Assembly: GCA_027257055.1 (NCBI GenBank)
Contig: JAPVLO010000122.1
Coordinates: forward strand, 3,162,001 to 3,226,000
Length of the DNA: 64,000 bases
Direction of reading: 5' to 3'
DNA from: Cephalopachus bancanus
Lineage: Eukaryota > Chordata > Mammalia > Primates > Tarsiidae
Position 1 is the first letter of the stretch. Each line of letters begins with the position of its first letter. Below are positions 12,646 through 23,956 of the stretch, one piece after another. Under the pieces are notes generated by a model. That model did no database searches and was not told the origin of the DNA. It saw only the letters and a list, made by a program, of their open reading frames with translations. The position numbers were made by a program, and so were the translations under genes.

Positions 12646-12869
12646 ACATCCAACATAATACTATAAGAAAAGAACTGACAGTGGTGGGAAACTATGGCGG
12701 GGAGGGGAAGGGAGATGGGATTAACGGTAGTCAATATCTGTCTGGGGATGGGGAGACACCTCTTATCAACAAGGGTGCCTGAACGAAGCATATTTGTATA
12801 CCTAACCCTTAACTGTACCCCACAATATCATAACAAAAAATATTGATTAAAAAATAAATAAAAATAAAT
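12646..12869 (+). terminator. L1 3' UTR and A-rich tail
   Basis: Contains a short G-rich part ('GGCGGGGAGGGGAAGGGAG' near 12699) then 'CTAACCCTTAACTGTACCCC' and an AATAAA-bearing A-rich tail. The same 3' UTR motif recurs at ~20.4 kb and ~47.1 kb, so the three belong to one L1 lineage. Confidence 0.7.
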
Positions 12870-12883
12870 AAAATCCAAAATAG

Positions 12884-13480
12884 TAAATGCCTTGATTTTT
12901 TTATGAGTTTAGAAAGACTCAAACAATTGTGAAAATATTGGGTAAGTTACATATATAGTTCTTTCCAAAACTCCTGTTCACACTTTCCTCTAAGATGTAG
13001 TTTCAACCAGCCAAAGATTATGGCTTCAACATGTTGCTAGTTGTCTTGCTACTCTGGAACCTGCCTCAAACCAAAATAAGACTTGCTGTTCCCCTGAGAC
13101 AAGATAACTTTCATTGCATGGGCAACCTCTGTGTCTGTAGGCCATCCCATCATGCTAAACTCTGTGTTCTAACTACTGGAATGGAGCGTGGGGTGGCAAG
13201 GATAGTATTGATGGTGAGCCCAAAATGATGACACTAGGGATGAGGTTGGCCAGACTCAGAGTGCACTGCTGGTGTCAGTCCAGGGAGAGCAGACTCCCAA
13301 GCAGCAGCAACGGCAGCAGGGACCACAAGGATCCAGCAAGCAGCAGGGGAAGGAGCAGGGTGGAAAGTGTTGACAGCTGTTGTTTGAAATCAATAGCTTC
13401 CAGTTCAGAGCAGTTCACCATATCCAGTATACACTAATACTTTGAGACATTTCCTGGGCAATTGTCTAGAAACTCGTGTG
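12884..13480. other. No recognised feature
   Basis: About 600 bases after the L1. A 65-codon open frame at 13031 and a 70-codon one at 13225 show no domain or coding signature; I do not call them genes. Confidence 0.4.
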
Positions 13481-13484
13481 TGTG

Positions 13485-14018
13485 TGTGTCCCAAAAGAAT
13501 CGAATTTTTTTTTGGAGGGTGGGTTCCTTTTAGTACAGGCTTCCCCTGCTAGGTAAGTGTTCTCGGAATCCATCCATATCAGTGTACCAGCTAGCGTTGT
13601 TGTGAGAGGCAGCATTCCGCTTCAGGGAGGTCTTTTTTATTCTTTTGGAGATTCTTTCAACATGTTTGCCCATTTCATGATGGGTGATTTATAAACATAC
13701 CTGCGCACACTACACTGACCAAAAACAGCATGACTCCTGTGCCCCACAATCCCTACTCGCCTCACCCCAAGCAGCTTTTTTTTTTTTTTCTGGATGAAAA
13801 AAGGCCTCAAAGGAAAATGTTTTGCCAAAGAGGAAGATGTGAAACAAAAAAACTGCAGAAGCGTTAAAAGGCATCAAGACTGACGAGTTCAAAACCGTTT
13901 TGAGCAGTGGAAAAGCATTTCAGTGGGTGTATTGCCACAAATGGAGAGTACTTTGAAGGTGACTGAAGTTTAAACATGTAAGAATACACACATTTTTGTA
14001 AATTATGGATTTTTTTGA
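13485..14018 (+). mobile_element. Mariner remnant, opposite orientation to the 3.2-kb copy
   Basis: The segment 'CGTTTTGAGCAGTGGAAAAG' through 'GAGTACTTTGAAGGTGACTG' and 'AAGTTTAAACATGTAAGAA' matches the minus strand of the 3.2-kb mariner closely, ending in the same AT-rich terminus. Conceptual translation shows transposase-like segments around 'FAHFMMGDL' and 'NGEYFEGD' broken by frameshifts and a poly-T stretch. Inactive fragment. Confidence 0.7.
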
Positions 14019-14020
14019 TC

Positions 14021-14022
<2 letters not shown>

Positions 14023-14062
<40 letters not shown>

Positions 14063-14066
14063 TGGT
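14023..14066. repeat. (GT)n microsatellite
   Basis: Uninterrupted GT from 14023 to 14060, then a GGT-type degenerate end running directly into the 3' end of a minus-strand Alu. Confidence 0.97.
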
Positions 14067-14354
14067 GTTTGAGTTGGAGTCTCGCTCTGTTGGCCAGGTT
14101 GGAGTGGAGTGGCACCATCATAGCTCACTGCAGCCTCGACCTCCTGGGCTCAGAAGATCTTTCTGCCTCAGCTTTCCGAATAGCTATGACAACAGACATG
14201 CACTACCACACTCAGCTAAATTTTTTGATTTTTTTTGTAGAGACGAGGTCTCACTGTGTTACCCAGGCTCACCTCGATCTCCTGGGCTCAAGCAATCCTT
14301 CCACCGTGGTCTCTCAAAGTGCTGGGATGACAGGTGTGAGCTACCGCATTCAGC
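14067..14354 (-). repeat. Alu SINE
   Basis: Dimer in minus orientation; its poly-T tail position is occupied by the GT repeat. The left arm still has 'GTGCTGGGATGACAGG'. Older copy. Confidence 0.88.
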
Positions 14355-14790
14355 TAGAAACAATATTTTTTAACGGAGCTGTACTCAGTGTTAGGGTACA
14401 ATTATCCATGCAATACCTGATAATGAAGTACAAGGCAAAAAAAAAATCTAAACAACAAAGATTATTAACAGCCTAGTCAACACTTGACTCAACTGAGAGT
14501 GAGTGATGCAAAAAAGATAAAAGATAAATTTAAAATTTCCATCATGCTAAACTGTGCAACTGTTTAACATTCACTGTGCTTTATCTATGTGAAACCAAAT
14601 CCAAGGTTTACTAGTAGCCATTTTACCACCTTTAAGCTATCATTTATTCTTTTGAATTTTTCACTTTGCTTATTCCATTTCTTCTGTTTGATTAATGTTA
14701 ATTAACAGTTAATGTTTCCTTAATGTTCTCCTGTATCATTCATTTTTGTGTGAGGCCCCTAGACCCTTTGACAAAAATTCAGAGCTACTT
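14355..14790. other. No recognised feature
   Basis: AT-rich sequence with no repeat or gene that I can recognise. Confidence 0.4.
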
Positions 14791-14895
14791 GTTTTATGAT
14801 TGTTTATTCACTGAATATGTATTTTTTGAGTACCTACTGTGTACCAGACATTATGAATGGAACTGAGACCGAAAAGACAAAAAAGACTTGCTGTA
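14791..14895. mobile_element. Possible L2 fragment
   Basis: 'TTTTTGAGTACCTACTGTGT' followed by 'ACCAGACATTATGAATGGAA' resembles the motif common to old L2 copies. A similar one occurs near 18.1 kb. Very diverged. Confidence 0.4.
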
Positions 14896-14989
14896 TCCTC
14901 AGATGACTTTTCTAGGTCCTGGAATTGAATCTCTCTTTTTCCTAATCAAGTCTACCTGAACTGCTTGCTTTTGGTTATTTGCTTTTTAT

Positions 14990-15816
14990 TATTATTGTTG
15001 TTAGTCCTCTTTTTATAACACTAATAGATCACCACGACAATGGTCACTCAAGGAACTTGGGCCAGCTCCTATCCAGGTCAAACCAGTTGATACCACTGAC
15101 CCTTCAACTGGGCCCGCACAAGTGCCTGAGAGGTGGCCCGCCTTTTGACATCAGAGGGCCAAAAACCCCACCCTCAGATCATGCTAAGGCTGACATTTTC
15201 TGTACGTATGTCCTATGAAATGCCATGAACCCCAGCTACGTGTGTGGAGAATAAACCTGTTAACTTTTATTTTTCCCCCTCACCAATCACCTTTCCTCAA
15301 GCCTTAGACACTTCCCCACCCCATAAATATCCCTAAACCTTATCTTCAGAGAGCTGGATTTGAGAACTATTCTCCCGCCTCTTTGCTTGGTGCCTGTGAG
15401 GTACATAGAGTCAGTCAGGCTTTCTTGCCTGGCCAGAACAAGATAGCATTCCCTTAAATCTTGGCCCAGCAGAACTTAAACATAAGCAAATTAATGTAAC
15501 TTGTTAAGTATAGCTATATGCTCATATCTGGCTGCATGCCACTACTGTATCGGTCTGTTTAAAAGCAGAGACAAATCAGTGCGGAGACCCTTTCCCCATG
15601 TAATCGCTGGCCACCACAATTACGATTCAAGAGATCCTGGGAACCTGGCTCCTCTGTTCTCTGACCTGACCAAATACAATGTAAATCTGCCTGGAAAAGA
15701 TTGAACTCCTCCAACACAGTGCCTTTGCAAATAAATCTTTTCTCTTTTGCAAAACCCGTGTCACAGTGATTGCTTTACCACATGAGGGCAGAACAGACCT
15801 GGCCCTGGGCAGTAAC
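14990..15816 (+). mobile_element. Unassigned ERV LTR-like sequence
   Basis: Plus-strand features suggest one or more solo LTRs: a GC-moderate body, AATAAA at ~15250 and again at ~15732 (GCAAATAAATC), and an end 'GGGCAGTAACA'. I find no matching target-site duplication and no internal retroviral genes. Family unknown and limits soft. Confidence 0.4.
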
Positions 15817-16378
15817 ACACACCGCTGTCATTTAACAGCTACTTGGTTGATTGATTGGACTCCATTTTTAGTAGAAAATTTGGAGACTCATAGATAATTG
15901 AATATTTTCAGAAGCCACATTAAATTGTATAATTTAGAATTTCCATAATGAAAAAACATGGAAATCCCAAATCAATGAAGATTATTATGACTTACTACTT
16001 TAGACAAAGCTAAAAATATTCTTGCCTCAGAATCTCTGTTTTTCAAAGAGAAAAAGTTAATAATAGATACTTTTGAAATAGTACCCTAAATGTACTTTTA
16101 ATTTCCAATCAGCAGATAGCAGCACTTGATTTCAATTCAAAGAGAAAGTTAGAATGATGTTCTGTGTAAATGCTAGCTATGACAAGGACACTCAGAGTGT
16201 CCAGAAAATGATCTTAAAGTGAAACCTGAACACATTCAAATGAGAGATTCTCTGGTTTGCCTCAGAAGGGAGAACACTGCAGTCAGTACTTTGCTCAAGT
16301 GCCTTTAACAAGGTAAAAGACAGTTTTCACAACTCCTCAGTATAAACTGGCCTTTTACCTTTTAAAAAGTATAATATT
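15817..16378. other. No recognised feature
   Basis: AT-rich, no coding signature and no repeat recognised. Confidence 0.4.
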
Positions 16379-16690
16379 GACCGGGCTTGGTGGTTCAGCC
16401 TGTAATCTCAGTACTTTGGGAGGCCGAGCTGAGTGGATGCCTGAGCCTGTGGGTTTGAGACCAGCCCAGGCAACTTGGCAAGACCTCGTCTCTACAATAA
16501 GTAAAAAATTAGCCAGGCATGGTAGTGTGCACCTGTAGTTCCGGCTACTGGGAAGGTTGAGGCAGAAGGATAGCCAGAGCCCAGCAGGTCGACGCTGGAG
16601 TGGCCATGAGTATGCCACTGCACTTCAGCCTGGGCAACAGAGTGAGACTTTGACTCAAAAAAAAAAGAAAAGAAATAAATGAAAAAATAA
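16379..16690 (+). repeat. Alu SINE
   Basis: Complete dimer starting ACCGGGCTTGGTGG with an irregular A-rich tail (AAAAGAAAAGAAATAAATG). It carries the 'GGCAACTTGG' left-arm form. Confidence 0.9.
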
Positions 16691-16759
16691 AAAGAAATGA
16701 AATGTTCCTGGACACTAGGTTTATAAAATGGGTATGTGCGTTTTCTTTTCTTTGTTTTT

Positions 16760-16918
16760 TGTTTTTGGAGGCGAGGATCTCTGTCGTCCAGACTGGAGTG
16801 CCGTGGCACAATTATGGCTTACCACAGCCTCTACCTCTTGACTCAGGTGATCCTTCTGCCTAAGCCTCCTGAGTAGCTAGAACTAAGGTGTGCACCACCA
16901 CACCCAGCTAATTTTGTT
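16760..16918 (-). repeat. Alu right-arm fragment
   Basis: Minus-oriented right arm only, from a T-rich tail to 'CACACCCAGCTAATTTTG'. The left arm is absent. Diverged. Confidence 0.75.
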
Positions 16919-17157
16919 ATTGCCTCTGAGGATACCCACTCAGCACAGAAATGGCTGGGACCCATCCACGCTCAGTCATTGTCGGGGCTACCCTGGAAGG
17001 GTATGGCCTTGCTTGAAAGCTGTAGGACAGCCAGAAGCACCCAGATGGAGATTATCAGCTGATTTGCTCCTTATAGCTAAATATACTTTCTTGTCATACC
17101 TTCTTGAAGGGAGAGCAGCACATATTCATACCTCTTGGAGAAGACAGAGACAAGTAA

Positions 17158-18095
<938 letters not shown>

Positions 18096-18099
18096 TGAT

Positions 18100-18185
18100 T
18101 TATTCATTTATTCAACAAACGTTTAGGAGTCCCTGATGTTAGAGGCACTTTGGGGATACAGTTATGAACAGGCCCTTCACAGAAG
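18100..18185. mobile_element. Possible L2 fragment
   Basis: 'TTTATTCATTTATTCAACAA' then 'GGGGATACAGTTATGAACAG' follows the order I know for L2 ends. Short and diverged. Confidence 0.45.
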
Positions 18186-18189
18186 AAAT

Positions 18190-18951
18190 CATGCATAGCC
18201 AAATCTCATATAAATATGTGTTTAACCTGCTTAGTAATCAGGAAAATGCAAATTAAGTCCATGTAGAAACACTATTTTAGATCCCTTAGATTAAAAACCT
18301 AAGAAAGGCAAATGTAAGATTATGAGTCAATGTAAATTCTCAAATATTATGATATATGTGTAAATTTATACAATGACTTCCCAAATCAATTTGGCAGTTT
18401 CTTGTAAGATTACACATTGACATAGCCTGTGACTTTAAATTCTACTCCTAGGACATACATCCTAGAAAAACTTGAACTTGTATTAGAGTGCTCATAGTAA
18501 TACTTTTCAGAATAATGAAAACAACTAGAAACTGTCAAAATCCAATGGTAGGTAATGAATACATCTTGAGATATTAAACTTATTCAATGAAATATATAAT
18601 ATACAGAAATGAAAACCAATGAACTACAGCTACACATATGGCTGACTCTTAGGAACATAATTTTGAGTGGAAAAGAAATTCCCCCAAAGACTCATACTGT
18701 ATAATATTCCCATAAGCTCAAATAAAACAATGCTAGGACATATGAAAACATACATTTTTTAAAAGGGGAGAAGTTTTGCATTTTTTAAAATTTAAAAGAT
18801 GCGAAACTCAGGCTAAGGGTTACACGGATGGGATTGGGAAAAACACACAGGTGAATTCAAGTTGGTGTTAGAGTTGAAGGCTTTGTGCTGGGTAGTGGGG
18901 TCATGAAGTTTCATTATATCATGCTGTATAATTTACTTATACATTATATAT
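18190..18951 (+). mobile_element. Ancient L1 (L1M-type) 3' end
   Basis: Successive blocks such as 'GAACTACAGCTACACATATG', 'ATACTGTATAATATTCC' and 'GGGTTACACGGATG' match the order of an old mammalian L1 ORF2 end and 3' UTR. The element is cut at 18951 by the LTR that follows, and its continuation probably resumes at 19833 in AT-rich sequence. Confidence 0.6.
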
Positions 18952-19832
18952 TGAAAGGAGGGACCCCTAAAAACTTAGAATAAACTTAGTTCACATTTTG
19001 CCTCAGCATAGGCATTTTTGCTCAGACTAACACGCTTTGAATCTGACACAGGTTACACATAGATAGATAAATTTCCAATAGGCAAGTTTTAGGAAGTGTT
19101 CAGACATTTTACTGCAGACTAACCCCCTCCACAAATCTCCATCAGATGCAAGACAAGGACAGCCCAACCTTTCAATTCATGGTTTAGCATAATAATCTCT
19201 AGCAGACTTTCAATTTCCTTGTCAAAGGCGGAAGGTCAAAGATCACCTTCTGGCTGACTAAAGCCATAGAAATGATAATAAGACTATCTTTTTTGCTAGA
19301 GAGCTTGTGGTTTGGAAATCTCTGATAGGTCTCTTGCAGGAAAACCCCTCCCCTTGTCTCCTCCCATCTAGCCCCTGTCCATGGTAGCAATCATGTGACT
19401 AACCCATCCATTTGCCTGCTGTCCATCACAGGACGTCAGTACCTGTGCTTATCTGCCCCTTCGTGATGATGTGGAGCAGACCACCACCCAATCACCTTAA
19501 TGACCTTTCCCCATTAAAGGGAAGGGTTAAAAGGATTCAACTACGAGCAGCCATTCGTCACTGCCATGCCATTGCTGCCATTGCCTTGCTAAGCTATGGC
19601 GTAGCCATGTGCTCTTTGAGCTATGACAGGGCCATGTTTCCCGGCTTTGGGCCCATCCCTAACTTGGGGAGGTGAATCTCCTCTCTCTCTCTCTAATTTA
19701 CTTTCTAAATAAACTATGTTTTCTAATCTAACTTCTGTGCAATTCTTTACATCTTTCTCATGACACCCACAGCCCAGTAAGCCTGACCTAACATTCTGGA
19801 GGCCCCACTGGGAGTGTGACCCTAACATATAT
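18947..19832 (+). mobile_element. Solo LTR, copy A, with TATAT duplication
   Basis: An 876-bp LTR (18952-19827) begins TGAAAGGAGGG and ends CCCTAACA, flanked by TATAT on both sides (18947-18951, 19828-19832). AATAAA lies at ~19707 in 'TTCTAAATAAACTATG'. Two related copies occur at 23.96-25.72 kb. No gag, pol or env is present, so it is a recombined solo LTR. Its last 34 bases contain a primer-site-like string (see findings). Confidence 0.85.
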
Positions 19833-19881
19833 TTCTCTTGTAATTTAGAAATATTTAAAAATTATTAGGTTAATTTAAACC

Positions 19882-20451
19882 GCAATAAAATATGGAAGAC
19901 AATGTATAGATTTCTGAAAGAACTAGAAATTGACCTTCCACATGACCCAGCAATTTCCCTATTAGGAATATACCCGGAAAAACTCAAGTCATTCTACAAA
20001 AAAGATACCTGCACACATATTCACAATAGCAAAACCATGGAACCAACCATGTTGCCCATTGAAGCTGGACTGGATAAAGAAAATATACATATACACAATG
20101 GAATATTATGCAGCCATAAAGAAGGACAAATACATGGACTTTGCAGCAACTTGGATGGATTTGGAGTCGATCATACTCAGTGATCTATCACAGAAACAAA
20201 GAACAGAGTACCATATGTTCTCACTCATAAGCAGACCTTGAACAATCATAATACTATAAGAAAGCGTTTGGCAGTAATGGGAAACTGACAGGGGAAGGAG
20301 GTGGGATTGGCAGTTGAGAGAAACTGCTAGGGGAGGGAGGAGCATACCTCATCAACAAGGGTACCTACATAATCAATGTTTGTTTACCTAACCCTGAATT
20401 GTACCCCACATCTTTATAATTAAAAAAAAATTGAAAAAAAGCAATAAAATA
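19882..20451 (+). mobile_element. 5'-truncated L1
   Basis: About 548 bp (19893-20440) of the last part of ORF2 and the 3' UTR, ending in an A-rich tail, between perfect 11-bp duplications GCAATAAAATA (19882-19892 and 20441-20451). Translation shows 'FLKELEIDLPHDPAISLLGI', typical of the ORF2 end. Same lineage as the 6.4-12.9 kb L1 but inserted separately. Confidence 0.9.
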
Positions 20452-20721
20452 ATGCTCCCCCTTGGATAGCATATTGCTACATCTATCTTTGTTCATGACA
20501 GGACTGACAGTGGGAGGTATATCTTCTGTCTCCCAGGCTAGTGGTCTTAGAAAGTTGACTTCAAACCAAATAGAAAACCAGAACACAATAGCATACATTA
20601 TACTTTCTTACTTAAGGTGTTCTTTTACATTCTTTTTAACTTATAAAAATAATGATTATTATATTAAAATTCAAGCAATACTGAAGAGCATTAAATAAAA
20701 ATAAATTCCTCCCCTCTGTCT

Positions 20722-21410
20722 TTGTCATTCTGTGCTGCTGTAACAGAAAACCTCAGACTGCACAATTTATAAAGAACAGAAATGTTTTCTCTTGCAGTTC
20801 TGGAGGCTGCGAAGTCCAAGAGTAAGCCACTGGCATATTAAAACCTGGTTTTCCTACTTCCAAGATGGCCCCTTGAACACTGTGTCCTCCGGAGGGGAGG
20901 AACACCATGTTCTCACATGGCAGAAAAGCAGGAGAGAACAACTTTTTTTTTTGAGTTAGAGTCTCACTCTGTCACCCAGACTGGAGTGCAGTGGCTGCTC
21001 CTGGCCACCACAGCCTTCACCTGCTGGGCTCTGGCGATCCTTCCACCTCAGCCTTCCAAGTAGCTGGAATTACAGGCGTGCGCTACTGCGCCTGGCTGAC
21101 TTTTTGATTTATTGTAGAGATGAGGTCTCACCTGCCCAGGCGGGTCTCGAACCCGGGGGCTCAGGCAATCCCCTCACCTCAGCCTCCCAAAGGCGTGGGA
21201 TTACAGGCTGAGCCACCGAGCCCGACTGGAGAGAACAACTTGATTCCTACAAGCTTTTTTATGACAACATTAATCTATTCATGAGGGGGTGCCCTCATGA
21301 CCTAAACCCTTCCCTTTGGGCCCCATCTCCCAACACTGTGGTACTAGGGATTAAGCTTCCAACACATGAATTAGGAAGGAACAGAAACATTCAAACCATA
21401 GCACCCTCCT
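20722..21410 (-). mobile_element. MaLR MLT1-like LTR, split by an Alu
   Basis: The plus strand reads as the reverse of an MLT1 LTR: 'CTGTGCTGCTGTAACAGAAA', 'AATTTATAAAGAACAGAAAT', 'TTCTGGAGGCTGCGAAGTCC', then after the Alu 'GGGTGCCCTCATGACCTAAA' and 'AACATTCAAACCATAGCA'. Assignment rests on my memory of the family order. An Alu interrupts it at 20945-21227. Confidence 0.7.
20931..21241 (-). repeat. Alu SINE nested in MLT1, 14-bp duplication
   Basis: Flanked by perfect GGAGAGAACAACTT (20931-20944 and 21228-21241). The minus-oriented dimer lies between. It belongs to the short left-arm class ('CTGCCCAGGCGGGTCTCGAA', lacking ACTTG). Confidence 0.95.
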
Positions 21411-21814
21411 GACACTCAACTTCCACAACTCCAGTTCCCAGATATAATAACTGTTAATATGTTTATATATTATTCCTTGCACTTTCTATGCATATATGGA
21501 CATAGGTATATTCATGTACAACAAACACATACATATTCTTTTAAAGATAAAAACATAAAACTTGTTTGCCTAAAACTATTTTCAAGTTATTCTTTTACTT
21601 ACAAAACAACATTTTTCATGTCAGTATTCAAATCACCCTCAATACTTTTAGGTATCATATGGTTTTACACTGTAGTGGATATGTCATAATTTAAGCACTC
21701 GCTTGCTGACAGTTATTTAGGTTATTGCAGTATAACAGGACACTAAATGAGACGCTTCCTATATCAATTTGAGTGGAGGCTTCCATGTCTGCATAGAAAA
21801 CAAAAGATGCCAAC
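21411..21814. other. No recognised feature
   Basis: AT-rich, no gene or repeat recognised. Confidence 0.4.
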
Positions 21815-22001
21815 TACCCCTACATTCTTTTTTCTGTTTTTGAGTTGGAGTCTCACTCCATCTCCCAGACTGGAGTGCAGAGGCCGCTCCCAGTCATCGC
21901 AGCCTCGACCTGCTGGGATCCAGCGATCCTTCTGCCTCAGCCTTCCAAGTAGCTGGAACTACAGGCATGTGCTACCAAGCCCGGCTATACCCCTACATTC
22001 T
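21815..22001 (-). repeat. 5'-truncated Alu consisting of the right arm
   Basis: The element (21829-21987) is a right arm plus a short T-run, ending at 'CCAAGCCCGGCTA', between perfect 14-bp duplications TACCCCTACATTCT (21815-21828, 21988-22001). The perfect duplication shows this short form was inserted as such and is not a later deletion. Confidence 0.93.
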
Positions 22002-23000
22002 AAAGTGAGATACTAGACCACTCAGGTAGGAGTTGCAAAAGAGGTCTCTATAAATTGGCTTGGGACACTGAAGTTATCAATTTATTTTAAGATATAAAAT
22101 TATTGAAGTTTATAAGACTGAAAAAGAAAAGTTAATAACTTAGAATGAGATGATATTTTGAAAAATGCTGAAGACAAAACAAGGGTTTTTTTTTAGTTTA
22201 TTCAAAAGAAGATGGCAAGGAGACTTTTGTCCAATGTTTGGATAATGATGGCAACAACATGAAAGGTTGAAACATACCATTACTACCTTAGTTCACCTTC
22301 ATGATGATTATCAGATAGGAAAGAGTAAAACCAAAATTGGTGTGAGAGAACTGAAGCCAAAGATGAGTGCAAAAGAACAGAATAATTGTGCACCATGAAC
22401 TTCTGAAATAATTTATCTCTGCACCTAGAAAAGTTACATTTGACCCTCTTCAGCACTTTATCAGAAGGGCAAAATCATTTAAGAAAAAAAGAAAAAGAAA
22501 AGTTACATTTAGAGAGAGTTATGAATCCTTAAGTTATCAGCTCAGGTGTGCTGATGTCTTAGATTGGATTCCCTGGAAAGAAAATGACATGGAAAAAATA
22601 AGTTAGAAAATTTGTTGGGTGGAAGTTCTCAGAGATACACGTGGAACAAATTGGTACTAGGTAGAGTGAGAAGCTTTCCAACAATGTGGTTGCTACAGAG
22701 GTCTCCGTCAATTCTTCTTAGAGTTCTGGAGCTAGGCTAGGGTAGCTCTTCAAGTTATCATATTGCAGCTAGAAGGCAGGGCCATTTTATTCCTGCATCA
22801 GTCAGCACAGGACACAGGTTGTTTCCTGGGAAAGGGTATGACTGTGGTGAAGCAACTAAGATCTGTAGCTGGTATTCCCAGCAGCTAGGGGTTAGATGCA
22901 TCGACCCTAAGGAGGGACTGTGAATGAAGTGATGCAGTATCTACTATAACAAGTAATTCAGGTTTTTTATTTTCCTCTTAGTACTCATGAATTTGTTTTA
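22002..23000. other. No recognised feature
   Basis: About 1 kb. A stretch at 22.55-22.97 kb looks repeat-like in composition but I cannot name a family. No coding gene. Confidence 0.35.
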
Positions 23001-23006
23001 AGCCCC

Positions 23007-23779
23007 TGAAAGAGTAAAATGCCAAAATGAAATAACTTAATAGCTAAAGCACAGCATTTTGACACTGCCTAGTTCTGTCATGCTTTCTTGGCAAATTGCC
23101 TTGCTGGCCCTCTAATCAGAGCAGAACTGATTTCTCAGAGGTAGCAATTGCTAATCGTTTTACAACCCCCTCCCCAGCTTGTTTTGTACGAATTAGCATT
23201 TCTATTCCAAGTATTTGCCCCCAGCCGTAAGAAACCAAGTTAACCTAATCTATTGTGAGCAGTTCTTGATGACCTCAGGTGATACAGACCCTATCACTAT
23301 GGCAACAGTCATGTGACTAGCCCACCCATCTGCTTGCTGTCCATCATGGTAATGTTAGTACCTGTGCTTACCTGTCCCTTCCTGTTGATGTAAAACAGAC
23401 CACCACTCAATAACCTTAACGGCCTACCCCATCAAAAAAAAGCCTACCCCATCAAAAAAAAGCATAAAAAGCCTTTAACTTCAAACCACAGCAGTCACGG
23501 CTATTGTTAAGCTCTGGCCTGCCTACTTGTTCTCTGAACTCTGGCTGGGCCATGTTTCCCTAAGCTTTGGCTCCTTCCCCTAACTTGGAGAGCTGAATCT
23601 TTTTTTTCTCTCTCTAATCTACCTTCTAAATAAACTATATTTTCCAATCTAATTTCTGTGCAATTATTTGCATCTTTTTTTAACAAGCTTTTGCAATTAT
23701 TTGTGAATACTAAGAGGAATTGAATTATTTGCATCTTATCCATGGCACCAAATCACAGATTCCCTGGTCTAACCTAACA
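23007..23779 (+). mobile_element. Related LTR, copy B, diverged
   Basis: From about 23270 to 23779 this parallels copy A in order: 'GCAACAGTCATGTGACTAGC', 'GTACCTGTGCTTACCTGTCC', a CT-rich run, 'TTCTAAATAAACTATATTTT' with AATAAA, and the terminal 'CCTAACA'. The first part (23007-23270) fits poorly, and no target-site duplication is evident. A 20-bp block CCTACCCCATCAAAAAAAAG is repeated in tandem (~23424-23463). Confidence 0.6.
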
Positions 23780-23956
23780 ACCTCCATCTTTGCATGACTT
23801 TCATCACTTCCGTGCTACTCTCAGGCTCATGAGAAATCATCTGTCATGGGAAATCCTCAGTTGCTCTGGGGACACCAGGGATTTGTGAGGTGTGGGGCTG
23901 CCAGGATCTATCACATGGACACTTCTACTTCCTCTGCTCCTCCTGGGCATGAGAAA

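Larger units (their letters stand above)
6343..12883 (+). mobile_element. Near full-length L1 with 5' 7SL/Alu-like monomer
   Basis: Non-LTR retrotransposon of about 6.5 kb bounded by AAAATCCAAAGTAG (6343-6356) and AAAATCCAAAATAG (12870-12883), a 14-bp target-site duplication with one mismatch. Order: Alu-like monomer (6359-6462), GC-rich then pyrimidine-rich 5' UTR (to 7790), ORF1, ORF2, 3' UTR and an A-rich tail (AATAAATAAAAATAAATAAA). The duplication encloses the monomer as well as the L1, so both probably entered as one reverse-transcription product. ORF1 has one nonsense codon and ORF2 several frameshifts and stops, so it is inactive. Confidence 0.88.

Noticed and set aside
13031..13437. 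Possible small gene from two short open frames
   Set aside because: Short, no domain, no start context or splice evidence, and no repeat of the frame elsewhere.
19797..19814. Functional primer binding site of a full provirus at copy A
   Set aside because: The TATAT duplication lies after this string, so it is inside the solo LTR and no internal retroviral region follows.
23780..23956. Internal provirus region linking copy B and copy C
   Set aside because: Copy C has its own GTCCT duplication on both sides, so the stretch between B and C is flanking DNA rather than retroviral interior.
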